DNA of 22,588 nucleotides from positions 1 to 22,588 of the forward strand of contig CAMLEO010000094.1 of NCBI GenBank assembly GCA_946478975.1. Direction: 5' to 3'. The position numbers and the translations under genes were made by a program. The DNA is from an uncultured Steroidobacter sp. (lineage in GTDB: Bacteria > Pseudomonadota > Gammaproteobacteria > Steroidobacterales > Steroidobacteraceae). Within the stretch, counting starts at the first letter, position 1. Every line of letters begins with the position of its first letter. Shown here in pieces: positions 1 through 6,646 of this stretch. The notes beneath the pieces were generated by a model, which made no database searches, was not told the origin of the DNA, and worked only from the letters and a program-made list of their open reading frames with translations.

Positions 1-2
1 TG

Positions 3-1556
3 ATGGAACCACTAGAACGATCGATTAGCATCGTCGGCGGCGGTACGGCTGGATGGCTGACCGCCGCCATCCTCGCAGCACGCGACGCGGCCGGATCCGG
101 CCGCGGGGTCGAGATCACTTTGGTCGAAAGCGAGACCATCGGCATCATCGGTGTGGGTGAGGGCACCTGGCCGACGATGCGCTCCACCTTGAAGAAGGTG
201 GGCATCTCGGAGACCGACTTCTTTCGCGAATGCAACGCCTCGTTCAAGCACGGCGCGAAGTTCGCTCGCTGGGTGACCGGTGACCCGTCGGACTTCTACT
301 ATCACCCGCTGATGCTGCCGGAAGGCTTTCCGAGCTTCGATCTCGCGCCTTACTGGATGAAATATTCGCAGGCGCAGCCCGCGGCGCCGTCGTTCTCCAA
401 TGCGGTTTGTTTTCAGGAAGCGGTGTGTGAGCAGGGCCTGGCGCCCAAATTGATCACCACTCCCGAATATGCGGGCGTCGCCAACTACGCGTATCACCTG
501 GACGCCGGTCGTTTCGCAAGCTTTATTCGCGATCACTGCGTCAAGAACCTCGGCGTTCGTCACATCGTCGATGATGTGACCGAAGTCGTGCGAAGCGACA
601 CGGGCGACATCGACTGCGTGCAGACACGAAAGTCCGGCCGCCTCGGCGCCGACTTGTTCATCGATGCGTCCGGCTTTCGGTCCTTGTTACTCGGCGAGAC
701 GATGGGTGTGCCGTTCGTGGATCGCAGCGATGTGCTGTTCATCGATCGTGCGCTGGCCATGCAGGTGCCGTATGAGGATGAGCAAAGTGACATCGTCCCG
801 TACACGGTATCGACGGCGCAGAAGCACGGCTGGATCTGGGATATCGGATTACAAAGCCGTCGCGGCGTTGGCTATGTGTATTCGAGCAATCACACCACTG
901 CTGATGCGGCCGTGGAGGAACTGCGCGCTTATGTGGGGAGCAGGAGTCGCGATCTGCAACCCCGAGAGATCAAGATTGCCTGCGGGCATCGGCAGGTCTT
1001 CTGGAAAGGAAATTGTGTCGCGGTTGGACTTGCGGGAGGTTTCCTCGAACCGCTCGAAGCATCGGCGCTGGTGCTGGTCGAGCTGTCTGCCGATATGATC
1101 AGCACGATGCTGCCGGCCACTCGCGAGACCATGCACATCGTCGCCAATCGCTACAACCAAACGACCCAGTATCGCTGGGACCGGATCATCGATTTCCTGA
1201 AGCTGCACTACATTCTGAGCCAGCGCACCGATTCGAAATTCTGGATCGACAATCGCGATCCGGCGAGCATTCCGGACAGCCTGAAGGAGCAGATGGAGCT
1301 GTGGCGCTATCGGGCGCCGGGCGATCAGGACTTCACCAGCAACTGCGAGATGTTTCCTGCCGCGAGCTACCAGTACGTGCTGTTCGGCATGGGGTTCAGA
1401 ATGGACACCAGCCACCAGCCGCTGGATCGTGACCTCGCCGGCGCGCAGCGGGCGTTCGCGCAGAACGAAACATTGAAAGCTCGGTGGACCAGAGCGCTGC
1501 CAAAGAATCGCGCGCTGATCGATAAGATCAAAGAGTTCGGTTTGCAGAAGATCTAG
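3..1556 (+). CDS. Flavin-dependent tryptophan halogenase family protein
   Basis: A 517-residue protein of the flavin-dependent tryptophan halogenase superfamily, which uses reduced FAD, O2 and halide to halogenate electron-rich substrates. The N-terminal FAD motif GGGTAGW is at residues 12-18. The family's catalytic lysine is present as K82 in NASFK, matching the lysine of PrnA/RebH. The conserved glutamate region FLEPLEAS lies at residues 347-354. The WxWxIP signature is present but altered: W277-x-W279-x-I281 followed by Gly instead of Pro. Length is close to that of RebH. The ATG at 3 overlaps a TGA at 1-3, which may be the stop of a coupled upstream gene outside the window. It is followed after 14 bases by the SapC gene, so the two are probably co-transcribed. 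Cluster members of this type have no proven free-tryptophan activity, so the substrate is unknown. The family call is firm; halogenation itself is inferred. Confidence 0.9.
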   Translation: MEPLERSISIVGGGTAGWLTAAILAARDAAGSGRGVEITLVESETIGIIGVGEGTWPTMRSTLKKVGISETDFFRECNASFKHGAKFARWVTGDPSDFYYHPLMLPEGFPSFDLAPYWMKYSQAQPAAPSFSNAVCFQEAVCEQGLAPKLITTPEYAGVANYAYHLDAGRFASFIRDHCVKNLGVRHIVDDVTEVVRSDTGDIDCVQTRKSGRLGADLFIDASGFRSLLLGETMGVPFVDRSDVLFIDRALAMQVPYEDEQSDIVPYTVSTAQKHGWIWDIGLQSRRGVGYVYSSNHTTADAAVEELRAYVGSRSRDLQPREIKIACGHRQVFWKGNCVAVGLAGGFLEPLEASALVLVELSADMISTMLPATRETMHIVANRYNQTTQYRWDRIIDFLKLHYILSQRTDSKFWIDNRDPASIPDSLKEQMELWRYRAPGDQDFTSNCEMFPAASYQYVLFGMGFRMDTSHQPLDRDLAGAQRAFAQNETLKARWTRALPKNRALIDKIKEFGLQKI

Positions 1557-1570
1557 GAGCCAGGTGCCGG

Positions 1571-2308
1571 ATGCGTTTAGTCGAGCTGTCACGCAGCGAA
1601 CACGGGCACTTGCGGATCCGCGCCGATCAGGTCGAGGCGTGCGCGGCCCGTCACCACCTGATCCCAATCGTGGTGAGCGAATTCCGTAAAGCCGCGACTC
1701 AATATCCGATCGTGTTCGCAAAACATCCGGAGACCGGCCGTTTCGCTCCGTACGCGCTGAGCGGCCTGGGGCTGGAAGAGAATTTGTTCTGGTCCGGAAC
1801 CGAGCTCGACGTGGCTTACGTGCCGTTGAATGTGCGGCGACAGCCGTTTTACGTGGGCACCGATGACGCCCCGGGTGCAGCAAACGTTCTATGCATCGAC
1901 CTGGACAGTCCTTGTCTGGACGGCGCTGGCACCCGCACGATACTGAATGCCGATGGCAGCGACTCCGCGTATCTCAAAGAGATGTTGGCCATTCTCGGCG
2001 AGTTGGTTTCGGGAAGAACGGCGACCGAACAATTCATCGCGACCGCGCTGCGCCTGGATCTGCTGGCTCCCATGATGCTCGATATCGTGCTGGACGACGG
2101 CAAGCCGCTGCAGGTGCAGGGGCTGTACGGCCTGGACGAGGAAAAGTTCAAACAGCTCGACGCCGGGGAAGTCACCAGCCTGTGGCAGTCCGGGACGCTC
2201 GATCTGTTTTATGCCGTGATGATCGCGAGCGGACAGATCTTCAACCTGATCCGGCTCAAGAACCAGCGCAGTGCGCTCACTCGCGCCTGGCAGGGTAGTA
2301 CAAGTTAG
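1571..2308 (+). CDS. SapC family protein
   Basis: A 245-residue protein that I recognise as SapC family. The N-terminal half carries typical family text: HHLIPIVVSEFRKAATQYPI at about residues 28-47, then a FAPYALSGL segment and the ENLFW motif near residue 74. SapC was named after a Campylobacter S-layer locus, but in proteobacteria like this one it is a soluble protein without known biochemistry, repeatedly found next to tryptophan halogenases and TonB-dependent receptors. I see no signal peptide or membrane segment. The ATG at 1571 has an AGGAG at 1555-1559 that overlaps the halogenase stop, which supports both the start and the operon. The next gene starts 13 bases after its stop. The family call is confident; the function is unknown. 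Confidence 0.85.
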   Translation: MRLVELSRSEHGHLRIRADQVEACAARHHLIPIVVSEFRKAATQYPIVFAKHPETGRFAPYALSGLGLEENLFWSGTELDVAYVPLNVRRQPFYVGTDDAPGAANVLCIDLDSPCLDGAGTRTILNADGSDSAYLKEMLAILGELVSGRTATEQFIATALRLDLLAPMMLDIVLDDGKPLQVQGLYGLDEEKFKQLDAGEVTSLWQSGTLDLFYAVMIASGQIFNLIRLKNQRSALTRAWQGSTS

Positions 2309-2321
2309 TTCGAGCGCCGCC

Positions 2322-3023
2322 ATGACTGTGTTCGCATTCAATCCCGATGCGGAAGTCGAGTTGGTGCGGATCGGCCGGCGCGGCATCCAGGTGAGCGTGA
2401 TCGACGACGTCTTTCACCAGCCTGAAGACGTTGCCGCGCTGGGTTTCGCGCAATCTTACGGCGCAGACCCGAGCAATCTATATCCTGGCGTGCGGGCCGC
2501 ACTGCCCGAGAGCTTCTCAATCGGCTTCCGCGCCTGGCTCACGCCCATCCTTCAACGCAGCGGCATGTTGGAGAGCCAGCAGGTCATCAGTGCCGATGCA
2601 AGTTTCTTTTCTGTGGTGACGACTGCGAGCAAGGACCTGCGGCCCATCCAGTGTATTCCTCACTATGATTCCACCGATCCCAACCTGCTCGCAGTGGTGA
2701 TTTATCTCTGCGGCCCCAGGTTTTCCGGAACCGCGTTCTACCGGCACCGGCGGACTGGCTACGAAGAAATAACGTCGGAGAACGTCAGCAACTACCAGCT
2801 GGCCTTGAACAACGATCTGCGAATCCACGGCGCTCCGAAGCAGGAGTACGCCAACGGCGACAGTCTGCTGTTCGAGACTGTCTTCTGCAGTGAATTGAAA
2901 TTCAATCGTGCGATCGTCTATCCCGCCAGGGTGCTGCACGCGGCCAGGATCGAACAACAATTCAACACTCCGCAAGATCCGAGCGAATGGCGCTTGACGG
3001 TGACGGCATTGTTGAGCCGCTGA
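2322..3023 (+). CDS. DUF6445-type 2OG-Fe(II) oxygenase-like protein
   Basis: A 233-residue protein resembling the DUF6445 family, which has the fold pattern of 2-oxoglutarate/Fe(II) oxygenases and commonly accompanies SapC and tryptophan halogenase genes. A possible iron-binding facial triad is visible: HYD (H114, D116), a distal H206 in VLHAAR, and R209 three residues later as a candidate 2-oxoglutarate contact. The segment GTAFYRHRRTG between them is also typical. I chose the ATG at 2322, 13 bases after the SapC stop. A GTG at 2271 would extend the frame by 17 residues into SapC, and those residues look non-conserved. No strong Shine-Dalgarno precedes 2322, so translation may be coupled to SapC. 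Its stop lies only 10 bases from the convergent aldo/keto reductase gene. Enzyme activity is inferred from the HxD...H pattern. Confidence 0.75.
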   Translation: MTVFAFNPDAEVELVRIGRRGIQVSVIDDVFHQPEDVAALGFAQSYGADPSNLYPGVRAALPESFSIGFRAWLTPILQRSGMLESQQVISADASFFSVVTTASKDLRPIQCIPHYDSTDPNLLAVVIYLCGPRFSGTAFYRHRRTGYEEITSENVSNYQLALNNDLRIHGAPKQEYANGDSLLFETVFCSELKFNRAIVYPARVLHAARIEQQFNTPQDPSEWRLTVTALLSR

Positions 3024-3033
3024 GCGCGAGCGT

Positions 3034-3909
3034 TCATCGTGCCGGATCCTGAGCGCCGATCTTGTTCAGCACCTCCAGTTTGTCCTTCGGCAACTGCAGC
3101 GTGGTGGCAGCGAGATTCTCACGCAGATGCGCGACCGAAGAAGTGCCCGGGATCAGCAGGATGTTCGGCGACCGCTGCAGCAGCCAGGCGAGTGCGACTT
3201 GCATGGTCGTCGCCCCCAGGCTGTTTGCAACATCGGACAGCGCGCCCGACTGCAGCGGCGAAAAGCCGCCGAGCGGGAAGAACGGCACATAGGCAATACC
3301 TTCCGCCGCAAGCACATCGATCAACGCGTCGTCGGCGCGATGGGCCAGGTTGTAGTAGTTCTGCACGCAGACAATATCTGCAATCGCTCGCCCTTCATCC
3401 ACCTGCTTGCGCGTCACATTGCTCAGGCCAATGCGGCGGACGAGGCCCTGGCGTTGTAACTTCGCCAGTGCTGCCAGCGGCGCCTCGATGGAGCCTTCAG
3501 CCGGCCCGTGCACATCGAACATGACGCGCAGGTTGACGACGTCGAGTGCATCCACGCCCAGGTTGCGAAGGTTATCGTGCACAGCGCTGGTGATTTCTTC
3601 GGCTGAAAACGCATGGTTCCAGGATCCGTCCGGGCCGCGCTTCGCGCCGATCTTGGTGACAATGACCAGGTCGTCAGGATAGGGCGCCAGCGCTTCGCGA
3701 ATGATCTGGTTGGTGATGTGCGGGCCATAGAAGTCGCTGGTGTCGATGTGATTGACTCCACTGGCAACTGCCGTCCGCAGCACATCGACGGCGGCCCGCC
3801 GATCTTTCGGTGGCCCGAAGACGCCCGGGCCGGCGAGCTGCATGGCGCCGTAGCCCATCCGCTTCACGGTGCAATCGCCGAGGTTGAAGGTCGTGCCGAG
3901 GTGAGTCAT
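3034..3909 (-). CDS. pdxI: Aldo/keto reductase, PdxI (YdbC)-like pyridoxal reductase
   Basis: A 291-residue aldo/keto reductase that closely resembles Escherichia coli YdbC/PdxI, an NADPH-dependent pyridoxal reductase that makes pyridoxine in B6 salvage. The match runs end to end, including LGYGAMQLAGPGVFGPP-like text near residues 18-34, HIDTSDFYGPH at 54-64, and PNILLIPGTSSVAHLREN near the C-terminus, which is the NADPH-binding part. The catalytic Asp (D56), Tyr (Y61) and Lys (K86) are present. The usual tetrad His is replaced by Arg (R128 in DVVNLRV), as I recall for PdxI itself. The start at 3909 is supported by AGGAG (complement of 3916-3920) six bases upstream. It is transcribed divergently from a LysR regulator 93 bases away, which probably controls it. 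Substrate identity rests on similarity only. Confidence 0.85.
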   Translation of the reverse strand: MTHLGTTFNLGDCTVKRMGYGAMQLAGPGVFGPPKDRRAAVDVLRTAVASGVNHIDTSDFYGPHITNQIIREALAPYPDDLVIVTKIGAKRGPDGSWNHAFSAEEITSAVHDNLRNLGVDALDVVNLRVMFDVHGPAEGSIEAPLAALAKLQRQGLVRRIGLSNVTRKQVDEGRAIADIVCVQNYYNLAHRADDALIDVLAAEGIAYVPFFPLGGFSPLQSGALSDVANSLGATTMQVALAWLLQRSPNILLIPGTSSVAHLRENLAATTLQLPKDKLEVLNKIGAQDPAR

Positions 3910-4002
3910 ATCTGTCTCCTTGCGAATGCCGGAAAGCGTACACAGGAGCGGTGCGTGGGATAATCTGGCTCAACCTGCACACCCTGTTCGGGAATTCGCA
4001 CA
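3910..4002. promoter_or_regulatory. Divergent promoter region between pdxI-like gene and LysR gene
   Basis: This 93-base spacer must hold both promoters. The heptamer TGCGAAT occurs at 3921-3927 and its exact reverse complement ATTCGCA at 3994-4000, placing one arm next to each gene's ribosome-binding area. GATAAT at 3959-3964 is a fair -10 for the LysR gene, but I find no good -35 at 17 bases. LysR regulators usually bind between themselves and a divergent target, so an operator here is expected. The arms are 66 bases apart, which is far for a single LysR site. Confidence 0.45.
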
Positions 4003-4896
4003 ATGATGGCCGACCTGAGCGACCTGACGGCGTTCGTTGCGGTGGCACGCTCCGGCGGCTTCCGGGACGCGGCGCGTGCCGTTGGCAGCAGCGCATCCAG
4101 TCTCAGTGAAGCGGTGCGCCGGCTGGAAACAAAGCTCGGCGTCCGGCTGCTCAATCGCACCACGCGCAGCGTTGTTCCAACCGAAGCGGGAACGCAGCTG
4201 CTCGAACGGCTCGGCCCGGCGCTGGTGGAGATCGAAACGGCGTTGGATGTGGTGAACGGCTTCCGCGATCGGCCGGCCGGCACGCTGCGACTCAACGTGC
4301 CGGTGAGTGCTGCGCGGCTGGTGCTCCCGAAAATCGTGCCGCCGTTCCTGGCCGCTTATCCGGAGATCAATCTCGAAGTCATTGCCGACGACAACTTCGT
4401 GGACATGCTGGCCGCCGGCTGCGATGCCGGCATTCGTTATGAAGAGCGGCTCGAACAGGACATGGTCGCGATTCCTATCGGTCCACGCCAGCAGCGCTAT
4501 GCGGCCGCGGCGGCGCCTTCATATCTGGATCGCAAAGGTCGGCCCGAACATCCGCGTGATTTGATGAATCACGCCTGCTTGCGCGGCCGCTTCGCGAGCG
4601 GCGCATTGACTGAATGGGAGTTCGAGCGTGACGGTGAGATCGTAAAGTTGGAACCGACCGGTCAGCTCATCGTACGCGTGGGTGCTGCCACCGATCTCAA
4701 AGTCGACGCCGCCATTGCGGGCGCAGGCATCATCTACTTGTTCGAGGACTGGCTGCGTCCGCATCTGGACAGCGGCGCGCTGGAGCCAGTGCTGGAACCC
4801 TGGTGGCTGCGCTTCTCGGGTCCTTTTCTTTATTACCCGAGTCGCCGCTACCTGCCTGGCCCGCTGCGCGCCTTTGTCGATTTCATCCGTCGTTAG
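4003..4896 (+). CDS. LysR-family transcriptional regulator
   Basis: A 297-residue LysR-type regulator. The N-terminal winged helix-turn-helix spans about residues 5-63, with the characteristic run FVAVARSGGFRDAARAVGSS, then SLSEAVRRLETKLGVRLLNR and TRSV-PTEAG. The remaining ~210 residues are the effector-binding (periplasmic-binding-like) domain, beginning about residue 90 at GTLRLNVP. The length is normal. The sequence starts with two in-frame ATGs (4003, 4006) and either could be used. It sits divergent from the PdxI-like reductase, the usual arrangement for a LysR regulator and its target. It resembles the large subgroup often paired with oxidoreductases. The effector cannot be told from sequence. 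Confidence 0.9.
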   Translation: MMADLSDLTAFVAVARSGGFRDAARAVGSSASSLSEAVRRLETKLGVRLLNRTTRSVVPTEAGTQLLERLGPALVEIETALDVVNGFRDRPAGTLRLNVPVSAARLVLPKIVPPFLAAYPEINLEVIADDNFVDMLAAGCDAGIRYEERLEQDMVAIPIGPRQQRYAAAAAPSYLDRKGRPEHPRDLMNHACLRGRFASGALTEWEFERDGEIVKLEPTGQLIVRVGAATDLKVDAAIAGAGIIYLFEDWLRPHLDSGALEPVLEPWWLRFSGPFLYYPSRRYLPGPLRAFVDFIRR

Positions 4897-5006
4897 CGTC
4901 GCATCGTTCTATGCGGGCCGGTCAATCGGCTGGGTTGCCTCACGGCCCGTATCGAGCATAGTGTGACCAGCCGCGACGGCGGTTCACTCAATAATGGAGA
5001 TGTGCC

Positions 5007-6623
5007 TTGGAAACGATCGGCCGCGACCTGAGAGAGATGCAACGCGTGCCGCTGGCGCCCGCCCATGTTGCAGCGATGCGCGCGGAAGGCTCGGTTGCGC
5101 GTTATGCAGCGGGAACGTTCGTCGTGCAACTCGGCGACGCCATTGACCGCTTCTACTATGTCGAAGAAGGTGAGATCGAAGTCGTAAACCCGTTCACCGG
5201 CGAGCGCCTGGTGCCATCGACGCTCGGGGCAACGCAGTTCATGGCCGAGATTTCCTTCCTCAACGGTGGCGTCTGGTCGCTGCCGATGCGTGCCGTTCGG
5301 GACACCCAGGTGCTGGAAGTGCCGCGGCCGGCAATGCTGCGCCTGATGTCTGAAATGCCGGAGATGTCAGACATCATCATCACCGTGCTCGCAGCCCGCC
5401 GGCGCCGTCAACTCGACTCGCGCGATGGCCCGCTCGCGGTGATCGGCGAAGAAATGGATAAAGACGTACGCCGCATCGTCGAGTTCGTCAGCCGCAACCG
5501 CCTGCCTTATTCGTCGTACGCAATCGGCAGTCCCGAAGCCCGCCAGCTCGCAACGAACTGCGCGATCGTCGCAGACAAGCCAGCGGTCATTTATGGCCGT
5601 GACAAGGTTGTGTCCGATCCGACGCCCGACAAGGTCGCTCGTCTTCTGGGGCTCAATTTCGATCTGGGCGATCGAGAGCCGATCGATGTGCTGATCGTCG
5701 GCGGCGGTCCGGCGGGCGTCGCGGCCGGCGTCTATGCGGGAGCCGAAGGTTTGAGTGCGATGGTCGTCGAAGACATCGCCATCGGCGGCCAGGCCGGAAC
5801 ATCGAGCCGGATCGAAAACTATATGGGCTTTCCCACGGGGATCTCCGGTGCTGATCTGGTCTGGCGCGGCGGGGTTCAAGCGATGAAGTTCGGCACACGA
5901 TTCGTCATGCCGCGGCGTGTGGTGAAGCTGGAGCGGCAGGACGATGGGCGGTTCTGCGCGACGTTCGATAACGAACAACGTGTCCTGGCTGGCGCCGTCG
6001 TCGTCGCGACTGGCGTTCAGTATCGACGCTTGCCGATCGACCGCCTCGCAGAGTTCGAGGGAGCGGGCGTGTACTACGCCGCCACTGAGATGGAGGCACG
6101 CTACTGCAAACGTGGCGACGTCGTCATCATCGGCGGCGGCAACTCCGCTGGCCAGGCAGCCATGTTCCTGAGCCGCACAGCGAGTCACGTTCGACTGCTC
6201 GTGCGCGGCTCGTCGCTCGCGTCGTCCATGTCGAGTTATTTGTCCAACCGCTTGCAGGCGGATCCGAATATCACGATTGAATACGGCGCAGCGGTGGTTT
6301 CGGTGCAGGGCCAAGAGCAGCTCGATGCGGTCACTGTCCACAACAGCCGTGATGGAACGACCCGAGTGCTGCCGGCTCGCGCGCTGTTCATCATGGTTGG
6401 CGCAGAACCGAACACCGCCTGGCTGTCCGGGCTCGTCGAGCTCGACTCGAAAGGTTTTGTCGTGACGGGTGCAACGACGGGGGCGGACTCGCCCTATGCA
6501 ACCTCGCAACCGGGAATTTTCGCGGTCGGTGACGTTCGCGCGGGCTCGGTCAAGCGAGTCGCTTCGGCGGTCGGCGAAGGGTCGGTGGTCATCTCGAAAG
6601 TCTGGGCGCACCTGAACGGCTGA
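5007..6623 (+). CDS. Cyclic-nucleotide-binding-fold / thioredoxin-reductase-like FAD oxidoreductase fusion
   Basis: A 538-residue cytoplasmic flavoprotein with three parts. Residues ~18-130 resemble a CRP-type cyclic-nucleotide-binding beta-roll, but the phosphate cassette is degenerate (AEISFL in place of GExxL, and no RxA arginine at the usual spot). Residues ~140-215 look like a glutaredoxin/thioredoxin fold without a CxxC (GPLAVIGEEMDKDVRRIVEF ... KPAVIYG). Residues ~226-538 match thioredoxin reductase: FAD motif GGGPAG at 232-237, NAD(P)H motif GGGNSAG at 376-382, and the C-terminal GIFAVGDV flavin motif. The redox CxxC of true thioredoxin reductases is absent; the site reads YYAATE at 356-361. 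The start is TTG at 5007, the only start before an in-frame upstream stop at 4992, with GGAG at 4996-4999. The next in-frame ATG would remove 23 residues. Genes of this architecture exist elsewhere; their electron acceptor is unknown. Confidence 0.85.
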   Translation: METIGRDLREMQRVPLAPAHVAAMRAEGSVARYAAGTFVVQLGDAIDRFYYVEEGEIEVVNPFTGERLVPSTLGATQFMAEISFLNGGVWSLPMRAVRDTQVLEVPRPAMLRLMSEMPEMSDIIITVLAARRRRQLDSRDGPLAVIGEEMDKDVRRIVEFVSRNRLPYSSYAIGSPEARQLATNCAIVADKPAVIYGRDKVVSDPTPDKVARLLGLNFDLGDREPIDVLIVGGGPAGVAAGVYAGAEGLSAMVVEDIAIGGQAGTSSRIENYMGFPTGISGADLVWRGGVQAMKFGTRFVMPRRVVKLERQDDGRFCATFDNEQRVLAGAVVVATGVQYRRLPIDRLAEFEGAGVYYAATEMEARYCKRGDVVIIGGGNSAGQAAMFLSRTASHVRLLVRGSSLASSMSSYLSNRLQADPNITIEYGAAVVSVQGQEQLDAVTVHNSRDGTTRVLPARALFIMVGAEPNTAWLSGLVELDSKGFVVTGATTGADSPYATSQPGIFAVGDVRAGSVKRVASAVGEGSVVISKVWAHLNG

Positions 6624-6646
6624 GCGCGGCCTGCGACGAAACGTTG

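Noticed and set aside
849..1883. 344-codon minus-strand open frame across the halogenase end and SapC start
   Set aside because: It crosses two well-supported plus-strand genes and has no family resemblance.
5367..6611. Long minus-strand open frame of 414 codons opposite the flavoprotein gene
   Set aside because: It lies wholly opposite a gene with clear FAD and NAD(P)H motifs, and its translation has no recognisable domain and an Arg/Asp/His-rich shadow composition.
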